A model generated the notes under the pieces. The model was not told the origin of the DNA. It was given only the letters and a program-made list of their open reading frames with translations, and did no database searches. A stretch of DNA of 64,000 bases. Origin: Scylla paramamosain. Lineage: Eukaryota; Arthropoda; Malacostraca; Decapoda; Portunidae. Of the stretch, positions 1 to 38,573 are shown piece by piece. The DNA is taken from contig NC_087173.1 of assembly GCF_035594125.1 (NCBI RefSeq), forward strand, positions 11,362,986 to 11,426,985, given 5' to 3'. How positions within the stretch are numbered: the stretch's first letter is position 1; each line of letters starts with the position of its first letter. The translations under genes and the position numbers were made by a program.

Positions 1-181
1 TTACGTTCTCTGTAAATATATGACCGAAAAAATGAATAAATAAACAGATGAATAAATAAATACATCAGCAAGCTATCGATGAATATTTGACTGAATGAAT
101 GGAGATGATACGGTGCAAAATATTCATCGAGAGGAAAACTGGGTGAAGGAAGACGAGAGAGGAATGAATGACAGGGTGTGC

Positions 182-360
182 TGAGGCAAGGAAGAGAGGA
201 GGAGGAGAAGGAGGAGGAGGAGGAGGAGGAGGAGGAAGCCAGCGTGGGAGAATAACGGTGGCGGTATAAAACTTAGGGCAAATGTCATGTCCTGCCCCAC
301 ATTCTCCTCCTCCTCCTCCTCCTCTTCCTCCTCTTCCTCCTCCTCCTCCTCCTCCTTCCA
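182..360. repeat. Inverted (GGA)n and (TCC)n tracts
   Basis: A GGA-rich tract at 182-240 faces a TCC-rich tract at 301-358 across about 60 bp of unique sequence, so the two could pair. Confidence 0.85.
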
Positions 361-445
361 CGGTGCCATATGATCTTGTTATTCCAGCGTCAAAAATCAA
401 TCAATCAATCAGTCAATAAATCATTAAATCAATCAGTGAGTCAGT

Positions 446-448
<3 letters not shown>

Positions 449-519
<71 letters not shown>
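449..519. repeat. (TTG)n microsatellite
   Basis: About 24 uninterrupted GTT units. Confidence 0.95.
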
Positions 520-551
520 ACTAAGCTTTTATGATTATTACTTTCATTTGC

Positions 552-905
<354 letters not shown>

Positions 906-958
906 ACACGTAAGTAGAATTCGTACCAGGATCTACTGAGTAACATAGTCTGCATACT

Positions 959-992
<34 letters not shown>

Positions 993-1299
993 GCACACTG
1001 CCTGGGAAGCTGGCTGATTATTACTGTAATCTTCCTCAGCATCACCGCGTCTTACATTTGCCTACCTATGAATCTCTCACTCACAGCAACTTTCCGCCTT
1101 CCCTCTGCGTTTCTGCATCCGCCACCCCGCTAAGGCACCGCTGCACGAGGTCTTCAGTTCTTCGAGTGGTTGAGTGTACTGCTGGAATGTACCGCTGGAA
1201 TTTTTTGTTAGAAGGTACCGCTGACTCCTTGTTGTGTCTGTGAGGCGGTGAGGCAAGGGGTCAATGGAGGTGCAACAGCGCAGAAGACAGGAAGGAAGG

Positions 1300-1821
1300 A
1301 GGAAGAGAGAAAATTATTGTTTTTTTGGGTTAGTTTGGTGAGAAAGGAAGGAAAATTAAGAGATAGATGATGTGTTTTTTGTTTGGGAATAGTTTAGTAA
1401 GGAAGGAAGAGTATAGAAATGGAGGGAAAGAAAACTGGAAAACAGGAAGGAAGAGGAAAGAGAGAAAGATAAAGAATTTCGTTTAGGAATAGTTTTGGAG
1501 GAAAAGAACAAAGAAACGGAAGGAAAAGAAATAGAATACCGGAAAGAAGAATGATGTGGTGTTAGGTTAGGGAATAAGTAAACAAACTGAACAGAAGAAA
1601 GTTGGAAGACAGGAAGAGAGACAAGGGATGGTTTTTTGTTAAGAAATTGTTAGGTAGGAGAAGGAAGAAGCGGAAGAAAAAGAAGAGGAAGAGGAAATGA
1701 AGTAGGAAAGGAGGAGGAAGAGGAGAAGGAAGGAAAAGTGAAAAAGAGCAGTATTGTATTTTAGATGTGAAGTGGAATACGGAGGAAAAGAAGAAAGGAA
1801 GACGAAACATAAGTTAAAATA

Positions 1822-1885
<64 letters not shown>

Positions 1886-2600
1886 TGGGGAAAACAAGAC
1901 GGCTCTGTTTCCCAGCTTTTGTTAGGAAATGAGACAGCAAGGAAGGAAGAGAGAATAGAATGCGGAAGTGAAGTTAAGGTAGAAGAGGAAGTGAAGGAGG
2001 AGGAGGAGGAGGAGGAATAGTAGTCGAGGGTTAGGATTTTTCCCTCACGTAAAACAGGAAGAGTTAAAGTAAGAAAGAAATTAGGAAGAAAAGAAAGAAT
2101 GAAGGAGAAACAGAAACATGAGATTAAAGAAGTGAGACAGTTAGATAAGAAAAAAGAATAGAAAGATAAATAGGAGGAGAAAGAAACCAGTTGTGTAAGA
2201 AAAGGAATATAAACAGAAATAGGAAAATAAGAAAAGAAGATGGTTATGGAAAGGGATAGAAACAGAAATAGAAGATTGAGGAAAGAAAACCGCTAAATAA
2301 GCAAAGGAATAGAAGCAAAAACTGAAGAGTAAGGAAAGAAAACAATTTAGCATGAAAAAAAAAATATATATAAATCGAAGAATGAAGAAGGAAAACAAGA
2401 GAGGAAAAGAAATAGAAATAGGAGAATGAAAAAGAAAATTAAGAGAGGAATAGAAATTGAAATAGGAGAATGAAGAAGAAAAGCAAAAGAGAATGAAGAA
2501 GGAAACACGAGAGGAAAAATAAAAAAAAATAGAAATAGAATGAAGAAAGAAAACAAGAGAGGAAAAGAAACAGAAACAGAAAAAAAAGAAGATAAATGGA
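1300..2600. repeat. Purine-biased GGAAGA-rich region
   Basis: The + strand is strongly purine-rich with degenerate GGAAGA, GAAAGAAA and AGGAATAG motifs, including (GA)n at 1827-1877 and (GGA)n at 1997-2015. The long minus-strand reading frames here are low-complexity artefacts. Confidence 0.8.
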
Positions 2601-2847
2601 GATAGATTACGTAATTCTTTCCCCGTTACTGTGACCGAGTACGCCCGCATTCCCGAGCCTCAGGTAACAGGTAAGGGCAGCAGGGCCTAATTAGGGGTAC
2701 CTGTACAACCTCCTCGGCGTATTTCAGGGCATCGCTACTCCCCTTCCCGTTCACAGCAGAATCTCACACTTACGTAAACACAACACAACATTTACTTTAT
2801 TCTGTGGGTTAATTGTTATCAGTCAGTGTAGGTAACCACCATAACTG

Positions 2848-2849
<2 letters not shown>

Positions 2850-2912
<63 letters not shown>

Positions 2913-3117
2913 TAATATTTAGTGAATCTTCATCTACACACATATATAGTAGTAGTAGTAGTAGTAGTAGTAGTAGACTACTACTACTACTACTACTAAC
3001 TACTATTACTACTACTACAAGTAGTAGTAGTAGCTGTTGCTGGTGCTGCTGCTGTTCTGTAAATATATAACTCAATAAATGAATAAATAAACATATAAAT
3101 AAATGAATAAATATATG

Positions 3118-3186
<69 letters not shown>
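2850..3186. repeat. Cluster of (AC)n, (TAG)n/(CTA)n and (AC)n-(TC)n
   Basis: (AC)n at 2850-2910, (TAG)n at 2949-2976 meeting (CTA)n at 2978-3018 in inverted orientation, then (AC)n-(TC)n at 3120-3186. Confidence 0.92.
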
Positions 3187-3188
<2 letters not shown>

Positions 3189-3387
3189 AGACAATCAATC
3201 CTTTACCTACCGTGGCGGTGAGGACAGTAACTTCACATTGCGCCGGGCCAACCCATTGTAAGTCCCGGTGCTTCTCGAATGCTCAGTCGAGGATGAGCTG
3301 GAAACTAGTTTTCTGCGATTATTGATTACCTAAGGGGTGTGACTGGGGTTGAGAGTGCTAATTAAGTTATGAGATGGAAATAATCTG

Positions 3388-3445
3388 CATTCGTGAGTTT
3401 GAGGTTCCTAGTTCGAATCCCACTGGAAACTCGCCACATTTTTTA
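3388..3445 (+). repeat. B-box-like interspersed unit
   Basis: It contains TTTGAGGTTCCTAGTTCGAATCCC, an RNA polymerase III B-box-like GTTCGAATCC, and matches the units at 5528-5945. It is probably a tRNA-derived repeat unit; no complete tRNA cloverleaf is present. Confidence 0.55.
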
Positions 3446-3978
3446 CAGGTGAGAGAAGTGATTGAGGGTTGAGTAGGATGAGTTAATAGGTGGAGTAGCC
3501 TTCGCACTTGTGAGTTTGCGGCAGCTACTTCAGTACACAGCATAAAGACCCACGGTGTTTTGGTCAGTCCTGCTTTACAACATATTGGACAACAGACATA
3601 CAGATTCAACACTTAAATCTCCTCTTCACCAAATAAACTCAACAAGTAAACCCTCTGCGTCCACTAAATATAGTCAAACCTTTACTAGACTACATTTAAA
3701 CCCTTCCAAACCTCATCCGTAGGAAAATCACTCGAATACATAAATATAACAGATTTTGCTATCGGCAACGTCACCACCCTCTTCTTCCATCAAGACAACA
3801 TTTACTATATTCAACACTTAAATCTTCTTCATACCTCTTCGTTTACATCAGAATCACTCGTTAACATAAATACAACACACCCTCTACTACATTCTACCCA
3901 TAAATCTCTTCTACACTTAAGTATCTCAATAAACAAACTCTTTTCCTGCCATTAATCAAGGTGTTCTCGCGTCCCCAG

Positions 3979-30198
<26,220 letters not shown>

Positions 30199-30668
30199 AA
30201 GGATGGAGTTAGTAGTGAATTAATAGTAAACTGCAAAGGATGGAAGTTATAGAGGAAGATGCAAGGGACAGAAACAACTGGAGGAGACTCGTACATGGTG
30301 CCAACCCTTCACTCCAGAGAAACAGTAAAAAAGAGAAGTTAGTAATGAAGGAAAATGCAAAATGAAACAATAAAACTTTAACATCTTGTCAGTATTCCTC
30401 CTGTTCTCAGTGATGTCTGCTGCAGTGCTGGAGGGTGCCTAACTAAGCCCTGTGTAAAATGAGCAAATCCTTGAGCTTAAGTCTTCCCTTTCATAACAAT
30501 TTGTTTTGTTTTGAATAGGTGCCAGCCTCAAAACTTTTCATGCAGTCTTATTATTTGGTCAGTTCTACATATCAGTGCTGGGAGAAATGTGTACATGTTA
30601 ATATAAAGTGGAATTCCTGGGTTTGTATTACGCTGCAGTGTTATAACAAATAACAGATACTCCATGAT

Positions 30669-30960
30669 CAGGGGTTCTCAGCCTTTTGCAAGCTGGGACT
30701 CCCCAAAGTTGTTTCAATGCAGTTGGGGGCCCCCATCCTCCCTGTCCCACTCACTCCAGCTATGCCACCATAGATAGATAGAATCAGATAGATAAATAGC
30801 CCTTGGCTAAGGATTACAACTGAATCTTCGTTGTACTAATAGCCAGTGAGTGTGATTTTCCATGATTTTTTTTCCCCTCCTGTTCTGTGCTTGTGACCCC
30901 TGGGAGAGTGTCCATGCCCCAACAGGAGAGTACCCCCCTCCCCCAGGTTGAGAACCAGTC
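30669..30960. mobile_element. hAT-like non-autonomous element (MITE)
   Basis: The left end CAGGGGTTCTCAGCCTTTTG and the right end GGTTGAGAACCAGTC are near-inverted repeats of the kind typical of hAT elements. No transposase remains. A right-end fragment of the same kind lies near 33880 (TTGGTTGAGAACTCCTGGG). Confidence 0.65.
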
Positions 30961-31512
30961 CTAGATCATTTAGAATTGGAAGCAGCAAAATGAACTCATA
31001 ATTTTTCGTCCTACTGGATCCTGGATGTTAAACAAAACATCCAGTAGAGTGCTAATATAAAGACTTTGATGTTCTTTTGATATAATGGCTGTAGAATTTG
31101 ATACATGTTTTATATTTGTTAGTGATATGAATTCCTAACATTCTCTTTATTATATGTCTTCACGGTAATTCATTTTAACACCAGTGCTTAGTCTCGCCTG
31201 TTTAAACCTTCCAGTGAACCATCCCCATTATAACCTGGAATAGAACCCACGAATATAAGCAAGAAATTAAATTAATGAACTCCGAACCTTCTCCCATAAT
31301 CTGAACCCTTTGGCATAATGGGTTCATTTCCTTGTGTGGGAAAATTGGGTGAGGTCCCTTCCCTATGGATTGTGACGAAAAAGAAAAAAGAAAGAAAAAA
31401 AATGCACCACAGTATTCCTGGTCTTTCCAAAGTTATGGTTTTCTCTTGAAGAAAACAAATGATGTGGCCTTTTTGAAACAGTTCCCCCAGCAGTTTCTTC
31501 TATAAACCCATT

Positions 31513-31738
31513 CCATGTATTCAGAAATGCTTTACTATCTCATCCCGACTATTTTCAAAGGCCCCATGTTATTAGCCGTGCTCTCAAAAGTGTTTTTCTT
31601 TTTTCTTTTTTTTCATTAATGTAGAAATCTTGTTAATATGTCATCAAAACTAAGAAAAAAAAAAAACGTGCAACTTCAATCAGAGCCTTTTTAAAGGAGT
31701 TGGGTTGCAGCGTAGAAGCGTATTAGAATGTGGTCCTG
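31513..31738 (+). mobile_element. IR1 element, copy 9
   Basis: It starts CATGTATTCAGAAATGCTTT and ends GTATTAGAATGTGGTCC. Confidence 0.75.
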
Positions 31739-32231
31739 AAGTCCTAAAAAGTGCCCTCATGTTCTGAAGCCACAGTAACCCTCCCGGTGCTCACTCACGT
31801 GCTCAAATGGTTTATTAGTGTGATGAAATGTGAAGCAAGACAATGGGGGACATAAAAAAAAAAAAACTTGAGTTTATCGTGTGTTTGTGCGAAGTGATGA
31901 TAGCCAAACTTTTGTTGTGCTGTGTTGTGTTGTGCGTTACTTTCATGTTTTGACGTGAGGCTGTGTGTGTGTGCGTGTGTAATTAATCTTCATTTACTTA
32001 TATTGAATTTAGTTTGATAAATATTGTATAAAATTAAACATGATTTATTTTTTAACTTAGGTTTATTCGTGTGTGTGTGTGTGTGTGTGTGTGTACATAT
32101 AAGTAAACAATGTTATATTTGTATTAATACCTGCATAATACTGTACATAGTCCATCCTAAAAGTTGATTCCGCCCTCTGTGAATGTAATGTTTGTATTAT
32201 AGTGGTCGTACGTACTCGATCACTCAATAAA

Positions 32232-34040
32232 GGTGAACATTCCTTTATTACGCGTCATTAGTACAGCTGCAAGAAGGTGAGAGGGCTGGCGGGCAGTGAT
32301 GCTTCAGTCTGTTTAGTAATTCAGGCAGGATAAGCCGTTACTGTGGCTCTCTCTCACTCTCCTTTAGGGAGCTGTTGAAATAAGTTTTCTTCTCATCCAC
32401 ATTTGTTTATTGTTCTTTTTCCTTGCTAATATAATCAGTAAACCAATAAAAGTGAGGCAATGAAGTAATGGTATTGAAACAATGAATCAATAATAGTGAA
32501 GCAATAAAGCAAGGTAGTGAGGCAGTGGAGCAGTAATAGTGAAGCAATGAAGCAGTAACAATGAGTCTATGAAGCAATATTAGTAAACAATGAAACGGTG
32601 GTAGTGGAACAGTGGATGAATCAGACCATTATAAGATCATAGCATGAGGAGTCAGCAGACCTACACGTGGCACTTCCCGTGGTCAATGAAGAGTGGTAAG
32701 AGCAGAAATAAAGGTAAGTGTGGTGGTAGATTGGAACGAAATTATCTCGTTTAAACAAAATCACGCTATGAATCTTCTTCACTTTGGAAATTTAAGTGTA
32801 TGACGTAATTAGCAAATGTGTCAAACAAAAAAAAATGCATTACAGTAACATTTTTTACTTCCAACAGGCCTGTCTTTAAGAATAATAAACAAATACATAA
32901 TAATACCTAATAATGCCTAAATTTGAAGGCACTTTTAAACTTACAAAAAAAAATATATCACACGCCCTCTGGTAGGTTACTTTTCAATTACAGCTTCCAT
33001 TGATTGACCCAGGGAGGAGGAAAAAAAAAAAAATACCAGTGATTACAGTACGGAGACCTGATGAAGGTGATGCATCGTTTTCCTCAAAATGACGTTACGA
33101 GAAAGGAGTCGATGCAAGACAAGCCCGCGGGCGTATGCGAGGTTCTTGTATCAAGGCAAGTATAGACAGGTGGTGATAAGTGGGCTCACCGTCACTGTAG
33201 ACGTAGAGGGATTGTAAGTAGGATTGGGTAGTTCTTTATACCAAAGGTCCCATTATTTCTCTACACAAGCGATGTGAGAGGTGAGTTGGGTAGTGTTACA
33301 GCTATTTCCGTGTCTAGGTTGTAGTGGTTCATGAACGTAAGTTCCGTATTTATCTATTTACTTTTATATCCATTTGATTATGTAGTTGGTTAGTTTATTA
33401 CTATTATTTATTTATTTATTTATTTATTTTGCCATTTACTATGTGTGAAAGCGATAGACAAAAAATGGGGGAAAAAAAAAAGTATGCGTGTTTCTATATT
33501 ACAGAATAACCAAGTTTGGTTATGTGGTTCAAGGGAGAAACCGAACACCCTGACGAAGGCGTAGGCACCGGTACTGATGGGTGAAGTATCCTTCCTGCGC
33601 CAAGGACACGCTATACAGGACCATATCATACGTAAAACACTTCTGCGATGCAATTCCATTACATTTAAAATTTAAGATTCTACTTGGTTACTTGGGTTTT
33701 TAAGAATGTTTTTAGTGGTATGGTGACATATTATCCAGACTACTACATTATGAACAAGAGAAACACCCTTTAGAATCTGGCTGAGTGATCATAGAAAATA
33801 GTCGTGGTCAGAGAGCAAAGTATTTCTAAATACAGGCTGAAAACCTGAAATTCTTCCCCCCCTCACCTTTGGGGGAATTCCCCCTTGGTTGAGAACTCCT
33901 GGGCTAAATGGTTACTGAGTCTGAATGGAACCTATTACATCAGGATTATTTTATAAGTTTTAGTTTCATTGTTGTTTACTATTTTATAAGTTTTAGTTTC
34001 ATTGTTTTTTACGGACTTTTTAAACAATGTGTATATAGGC
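32232..34040. other. Intergenic sequence
   Basis: No gene is supported. Around 32640-32700 a short match to the ACCTACACGTGGCA... LINE tail is seen. AT-rich sequence, small (ATTT)n at 33400-33430 and an IR1 copy make up the rest. Confidence 0.6.
33625..33838 (-). mobile_element. IR1 element, copy 10 (reverse)
   Basis: It starts CATATCATACGTAAAACACTT and ends GCAAAGTATTTCTAAATAC, with a degraded core. Confidence 0.68.
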
Positions 34041-34044
34041 AATT

Positions 34045-34240
34045 GCCACCCAGCCAGCCTTCCCAAGACGCCCACACCCACACACATACAAAAGAGGCAG
34101 AAACCTTCTTGCCACCCAGCCAGCCTTCCCAAGATACCCACACCCACACACATACGAAAGTGGCAGAAACCTTCCTGCCACCCAGCCAGCCTTCCCAAGA
34201 CACCTACACCCATGCAAATACGAAAGTGGTGGAAACCTTA
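34045..34240. repeat. 66-bp minisatellite, three units
   Basis: GCCACCCAGCCAGCCTTCCC begins units at 34045, 34111 and 34177, an exact 66-bp period. All frames are open because the unit is a multiple of three; coding is not supported. Confidence 0.93.
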
Positions 34241-34261
34241 ATGCGACTCATATCAGGAATT

Positions 34262-35380
34262 CTCTCTCTCTGTCTCTCTATCTCTCTCTCATGATGGGAT
34301 AAGTCAAGGCGGATTACTTAGCTAATCTCTCCTATATTCCAGTTTTTTTTCACGTTGGCGGTTTTGTCTATAAGATTACCTCAGTAGTGCAGCGTATATT
34401 AAGGAACCTATATGTATAAAATCCTTGGCGTGCATCCACTGGTGTTAGTTGTGTTCAGATGATACTTCAATATTAATTAAACCAAATGCACATTTTAAAA
34501 CTATATATTACCTGTATGAATACAGGTGAAAACAGTTGATAATCGTATATAGTCACACGAGCCTCTGCTGATGTTAAATGGTTAAGTAGTAATTAAAGGG
34601 AATGCATGTTTCAAGCCCTTTATCCGTACATAAAACCGAATAGAACAGAATGAGAATGCTAGAAGAAAGTCACGTAAGTCCTAAGTAGAACTGAGCATGA
34701 CAAGCGTACTGTCTTTTGGTCCTGTGAAGATAGTGATTGGGTGTGCGAGAGTCGGTGTGTCTTCAATTGGCTGGGGAGAGGAGGAGGGTCATTGACAGGT
34801 CTAGCGAGGTAGTGCAGAGAGAGAAGCGAAAGGTTGAGGATGTGTGAGGTGACGTCCTGCGTTAGTGTTCTAGGAAATTAATACTAGCTTCCTGAACGGT
34901 ACCTGTGTTGTTGCCGCTGTGTTAGAAACTTTACAAGGACTGGGACGGGTGAGTGTAACAAGGGGATGTTTATTAAGCCCTGTTCACACATTGGCTAATT
35001 TTTATAGCGACTCCGTTGCGACTTCATGAACGGCGACTGTGCTGCGAATTGTGTGGCGACTCTCATGCTTGATGAACGTGCTGCGAACACACTGTGAATG
35101 CGCTGCCACTTCACTGCGAATGCAGTGCAACTCACCGATGGAGTAAGCTTATATGGGAGACGATCATAAACCTTTTCAAGTTTGTATGAGCTCTCCTTGT
35201 GTGTGCGCATCAACTTTTGTTGCACAATACTGCATTTTGTAGTTCTAAAGTGTTATGACAACTTTTATGAGGTAGTTACACCTCCGTAGTGAAAATCCTT
35301 CATCGCCACCTTTGGTCATACGTCCGCCCATACCAGAAAACGACACTCACTCAGAACTCACAGATAACTCCTGGAAGAGG
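34262..35380. other. Intergenic sequence
   Basis: No coding exon is recognised. A GTGAGTGT motif at 34951 could end an untranslated exon, but nothing confirms it. Around 34985-35140 a non-coding stretch rich in CTGCGAA and GCGACT follows CCCTGTTCACACATTGGC, which looks transposon-derived. Confidence 0.45.
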
Positions 35381-36300
35381 CCGATCAAGCCTGTGACTCC
35401 AGCTCCAAATAACACATTCTGGATCTTATGGTCACGTTGTCGAACCTGTGATCGAGGCACGCTATTTTTGCAGTGTAATCAAATCTTTGTTCTTCATCTA
35501 TCCATACTTTAACTTTCTTTCAAACTCATGAACTGATTCAGCATTTACCACACAGTCTGGGAGGCTATTCCAATTATTCACCACTATATTACAGAAGGAA
35601 TACTTTCTGATGTCTAATCATGCTCTTTGCTTGAATATTTTCTTTCCATGACCTCGAGTTTCCAATCCTTCCTGCATTGCATCTTAAACAAACCTTCACA
35701 TACATCTCTGTCGTACACTCCATTGACAATTTTCAAGGTTTCCACCATATCTCCTCTTGATCTCCTATATGGCAGCGTTGGTAGATCTAGTTTCTTCAAC
35801 CTTTCTTCATAGGAGAGATCCTTTAGGCCTGGTACCAATTTTGTTGCCCTGTGCTGAACCCTTTCAACAGCCTCCATATCCTTCTTCTTGTAGGGAAACC
35901 ACACCTGATTGGCATATTAAAGGTGTGGTTGAATCAATGCCACATACAAAGATTTAACTATTTCCTTATCCATGGTAATGAATGTCCTTCTTATTAAAAC
36001 AATCATCATGTTTGCTTTATTTATTTTCTCTGCTAAATGTTCATTGAAATTTAAATCCTGGTTGATCTTTACTCCTAAATCTTTTTCTACTTTAATCTGG
36101 TTCAGATCTTCATCCAAAGTATATTGAAATATATCTGTATTTGTTCTACCAATCCTCATCAAATTGCATTTCTTGGGATGGAACCTTAATAGCTATTTCT
36201 TTGACCATTCATTCATTCTATTGAAATTATCTTATAATTTCCTAGTCACTCTCATCCTTTATCATTCTGAAGACTTTGGTATCATTTGCATACAAAAACA
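35381..36300 (-). mobile_element. CR1-like LINE, C-terminal reverse-transcriptase part
   Basis: Minus-strand frames encode KVEKDLGVKINQDLNFNEHL and INKANMMIVLIRRTF (35917-36162), then WFPYKKKDMEAVERVQHRAT, KLVPGLKDLSYEERLKKLDL and PTLPYRRSRGDM (35614-35904). This is the thumb and C-terminal region of a non-LTR polymerase. The two blocks are in different frames, and the 5' part is lost at an AT-rich tract. Confidence 0.85.
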
Positions 36301-36339
36301 TCTCGCTATTCAGTATTATTTCCGGGAGGTTGTTAATAT

Positions 36340-36466
36340 ATATACATATGTATACATATATATAATATATATATAATATATAACATATATATATATTATG
36401 TATAATATATTATATATATATTAAATATATAATATATATATAACATATATATAATATGTATACATA
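36340..36466. repeat. Imperfect (AT)n with ATATAAT units
   Basis: It separates two different LINE remnants. Confidence 0.88.
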
Positions 36467-37580
36467 GCAAATCCGTCTCATCCTCTCCCATGTCACACAT
36501 CTGGCACACTTTGCTGCGGGACTCAGACCACCTGTAACTCCTTGCATTCACATCCATACACTGTGCCCTCGCTCGGAAGAGAAGATCACCACCCAGGCTT
36601 CCATCATACCACCTTTCATACCTCGGGGCCTCTTTCTCCTTGTACCATTCCAAGGTCTTCTTTCTTTCCATCTCATTCTTCCATTCATTCAATCCCACAC
36701 ATTTCACTTCTTTGTCTATCTCATTCTTCCATTTTCTCACATCCCATTCGGCTCCCACTCTGCCTCCTCTTGTTACCACCCATTCACGCTCATTTTGATT
36801 CCTACCAGCCATTCTTATCGCCCACACAACTTGCAATCCATTCCTGTCTGTCATTCTCATGCATCTCTTCCTCCATTTGCTTCCACTTTCATTCCACAGG
36901 TACACCTTCCTTGCTATTCTTGCATCATCCATTCTCTCAAGCCTAATCTTGTACCTAAGTGTGGCTTTTGTCAGTCTTTCTCTGAAGGTGCTCCATCCCA
37001 TGTCACCTCTCAAGGCTTCAACTGCTGTGCACCTCGGTGCACTCAGTGCCATCCTTGCTACTCTATTCTGGCCCACTTCTAACTTATCAATTTCACTTTC
37101 ATTCCATGCAATCACATCCATACCATACATTATACATGGCACAGCCACACTCTTCCACACTTCTCTCAACACATCATACTTACTTGCGCTCATCCTTGCC
37201 GCGCTTCCCAGTCGACCTACCCACTGGTTTAGCATACTTATCTTTTCATTCTTTGCCTTTGCACACCCACTAGGACTCATCCACATCCCTAAGTACTTGT
37301 ATTCTTGCACCTGTCTCAACTCATTCTCTCCAAGTCTCCATACCACATTACTTTCATCCTCTGACCTATTCACAATCATTACTTTGCTTTTCTCACTGCT
37401 AAACCTTACTCCAAAGTCTCTACCATAGCCATCCACTACATCCAACAAACTTTGAAGCTCATCTGCCGATTCACTCATAACAACTACATCATCTGCATAA
37501 AGGAGCACACATACATTCTTCCATTCTTGATGGTACAGGTGGCACAGGATCACTCCTGAGTCAGGCCTTTGGATCGGCAA
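36467..37580 (-). mobile_element. LINE reverse transcriptase, YADD type with C-terminal zinc-knuckle-like end
   Basis: A single open frame of about 390 codons carries LLYADDVVVMSESADEL with the catalytic Y-A-D-D, KYLGMWMSPSG, WNESEIDKLEVGQNRVARMA, and C-x2-C (CQMCDMGEDET) near the C-terminus. Only the second half of the polymerase remains. Immediately upstream of YADD the usual fingers/palm sequence is replaced by unrelated codons, so the start is a break. The C-terminus runs into the AT tract. The frame has no stop, so the copy is fairly young. Confidence 0.88.
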
Positions 37581-37717
37581 CTCCTGTAGAAGGGGAAAAA
37601 AAAGAGAGAAACGAACAGCATCCTCTATCCTAATTGTTCATACACCTGGTTTTCTTGGGCAGTAGACTGGGTACAACTAACTTACATATTTAAAAGACAA
37701 ATTTGCCTTTTTTGCAG

Positions 37718-37841
37718 GTTTATTGATGAAGTGTGGAAGAAGAGGAGGAAGGAACAATGATATTCGACCAACTGTGGCATCTGGGGGCTTCACTTGACTG
37801 GGACACCTGTGTTTACCATGGATGCAGTGAGAGGCTGGCCT
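37718..37841 (+). pseudogene. VARS2: Valyl-tRNA synthetase-like fragment, exon 1
   Basis: After TTTTGCAG the sequence reads FIDEVWKKRRKE, then shifts frame to IFDQLWHLGASLDWDTC and SERLA. Both match the editing-domain approach of valyl-tRNA synthetase (...EVWKWK...IYDQLRxLGASLDWD). The change of frame near 37752-37760 and a stop (TGA 37758-37760) break the exon. The enzyme charges tRNA-Val; the mitochondrial form is the closer match. Confidence 0.7.
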
Positions 37842-37951
37842 GTGTGTCTGTCTGTACATCCGTAAGCATACCTGTCCTCATAAACTCTGACACACACACA
37901 TACACGCGCGCGCACAAACAAGAAATTTCACCAAAACACTTTTCCTCGCAG

Positions 37952-38162
37952 TGACGGAAGCATTTGTCTGTCCGTACGATGCTGGGCTGGTGTACCGCAA
38001 GGAGGCTCTCGTCAACTGGTGCTGCAGCCTTCAGTCGGCCATCTCGGACATTGAAGTGGACCGCCTGCACCTGACAGGACCCACGGAGCTCGCAGTCCCG
38101 GGCTACAGCAAACCGGTCAACTTGGAAAAGATGTATGACCACTTACAGACTGGCAGACTCAG
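37952..38162 (+). pseudogene. VARS2: Valyl-tRNA synthetase-like fragment, exon 2
   Basis: Between CGCAG and GTAGGT the frame reads [40 protein letters not shown] and [15 protein letters not shown]. These closely match the conserved [15 protein letters not shown] block of valyl-tRNA synthetases. The exon itself is open. It ends in phase 2, which does not fit exon 3. Confidence 0.8.
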
Positions 38163-38388
38163 GTAGGTGGTGAAGGGGTAACTAAACAGGTGTACTGATT
38201 TATTTAGGTAATAGAGGAGGGACTTCACTTTCTCCTATATTGAAATTTCCCTTGTTCATTATTTTGTAATTCTCTTTCTTTCCCTCTTTCCTTCTCTAAT
38301 TTACTTTCTATAATCATTTAGACTCCTTCATTCCTTCCTCCCTTCATTCCTTCCCTCCCTGTCATCTACACCTAACCTAACCCATCAG

Positions 38389-38573
38389 AGGAGTTAGGAG
38401 GCCATCATCAGCACCGCATGTCCTGAGACAATGCTTGGGGACACTGCCATCACGGTGCACCCCGAGGACCCCTGCTACACCCACTTGCACGCCCAACGCC
38501 TGCTTCACCCACTGCGGCGGGAGACCATACCTGTGATTACTGACACTGTGGTGGACCCTGAGTTTTGGAACAG
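38389..38573 (+). pseudogene. VARS2: Valyl-tRNA synthetase-like fragment, exon 3
   Basis: The frame reads AIISTACPETMLGDTAITVH, PEDPCYTHLHAQRLLHPL and RRETIPVITDTVVDPEF. The conserved T-T-R-P-E-T is altered to S-T-A-C-P-E-T. An in-frame TAG lies at 38395-38397, and an extra T in the run at 38563-38566 shifts the frame away from GTGAVKVTP. Confidence 0.8.

Larger units (their letters stand above)
30199..32231 (+). other. Cadherin 3' untranslated region (inferred extent)
   Basis: A polyadenylation signal AATAAA lies at 30369-30374, only 170 bp after the stop. A second AATAAA at 32226-32231 follows an AT-rich, UTR-like stretch with TGTACATA sites and could serve a longer isoform. A hAT-like MITE and an inverted-repeat element copy lie between them. 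No ORF of note is present. Confidence 0.5.

Noticed and set aside
2141..2650. 169-codon minus-strand open frame
   Set aside because: Purine-biased + strand gives a Phe/Ser/Leu-only translation with no domain or splice support.
2606..2662. Possible cadherin exon (frame with SFPVTVTEYARIPEPQ before GTAACA)
   Set aside because: It resembles an EC first strand, but no EC core exon lies between it and exon 1 at 3979, and the acceptor is poor. Probably chance.
33420..33659. 79-codon minus frame (RRKDTSPISTGAYAFVRVF)
   Set aside because: No recognised homology, no convincing splice sites, and it overlaps an IR1 copy.
34020..34241. Open frames on both strands over the 66-bp repeat
   Set aside because: Frame openness follows from the period being a multiple of three; no homology or splice signals.
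36542..37428. Long + strand open frames (up to 189 codons)
   Set aside because: Antisense shadows of the minus-strand LINE reverse transcriptase.
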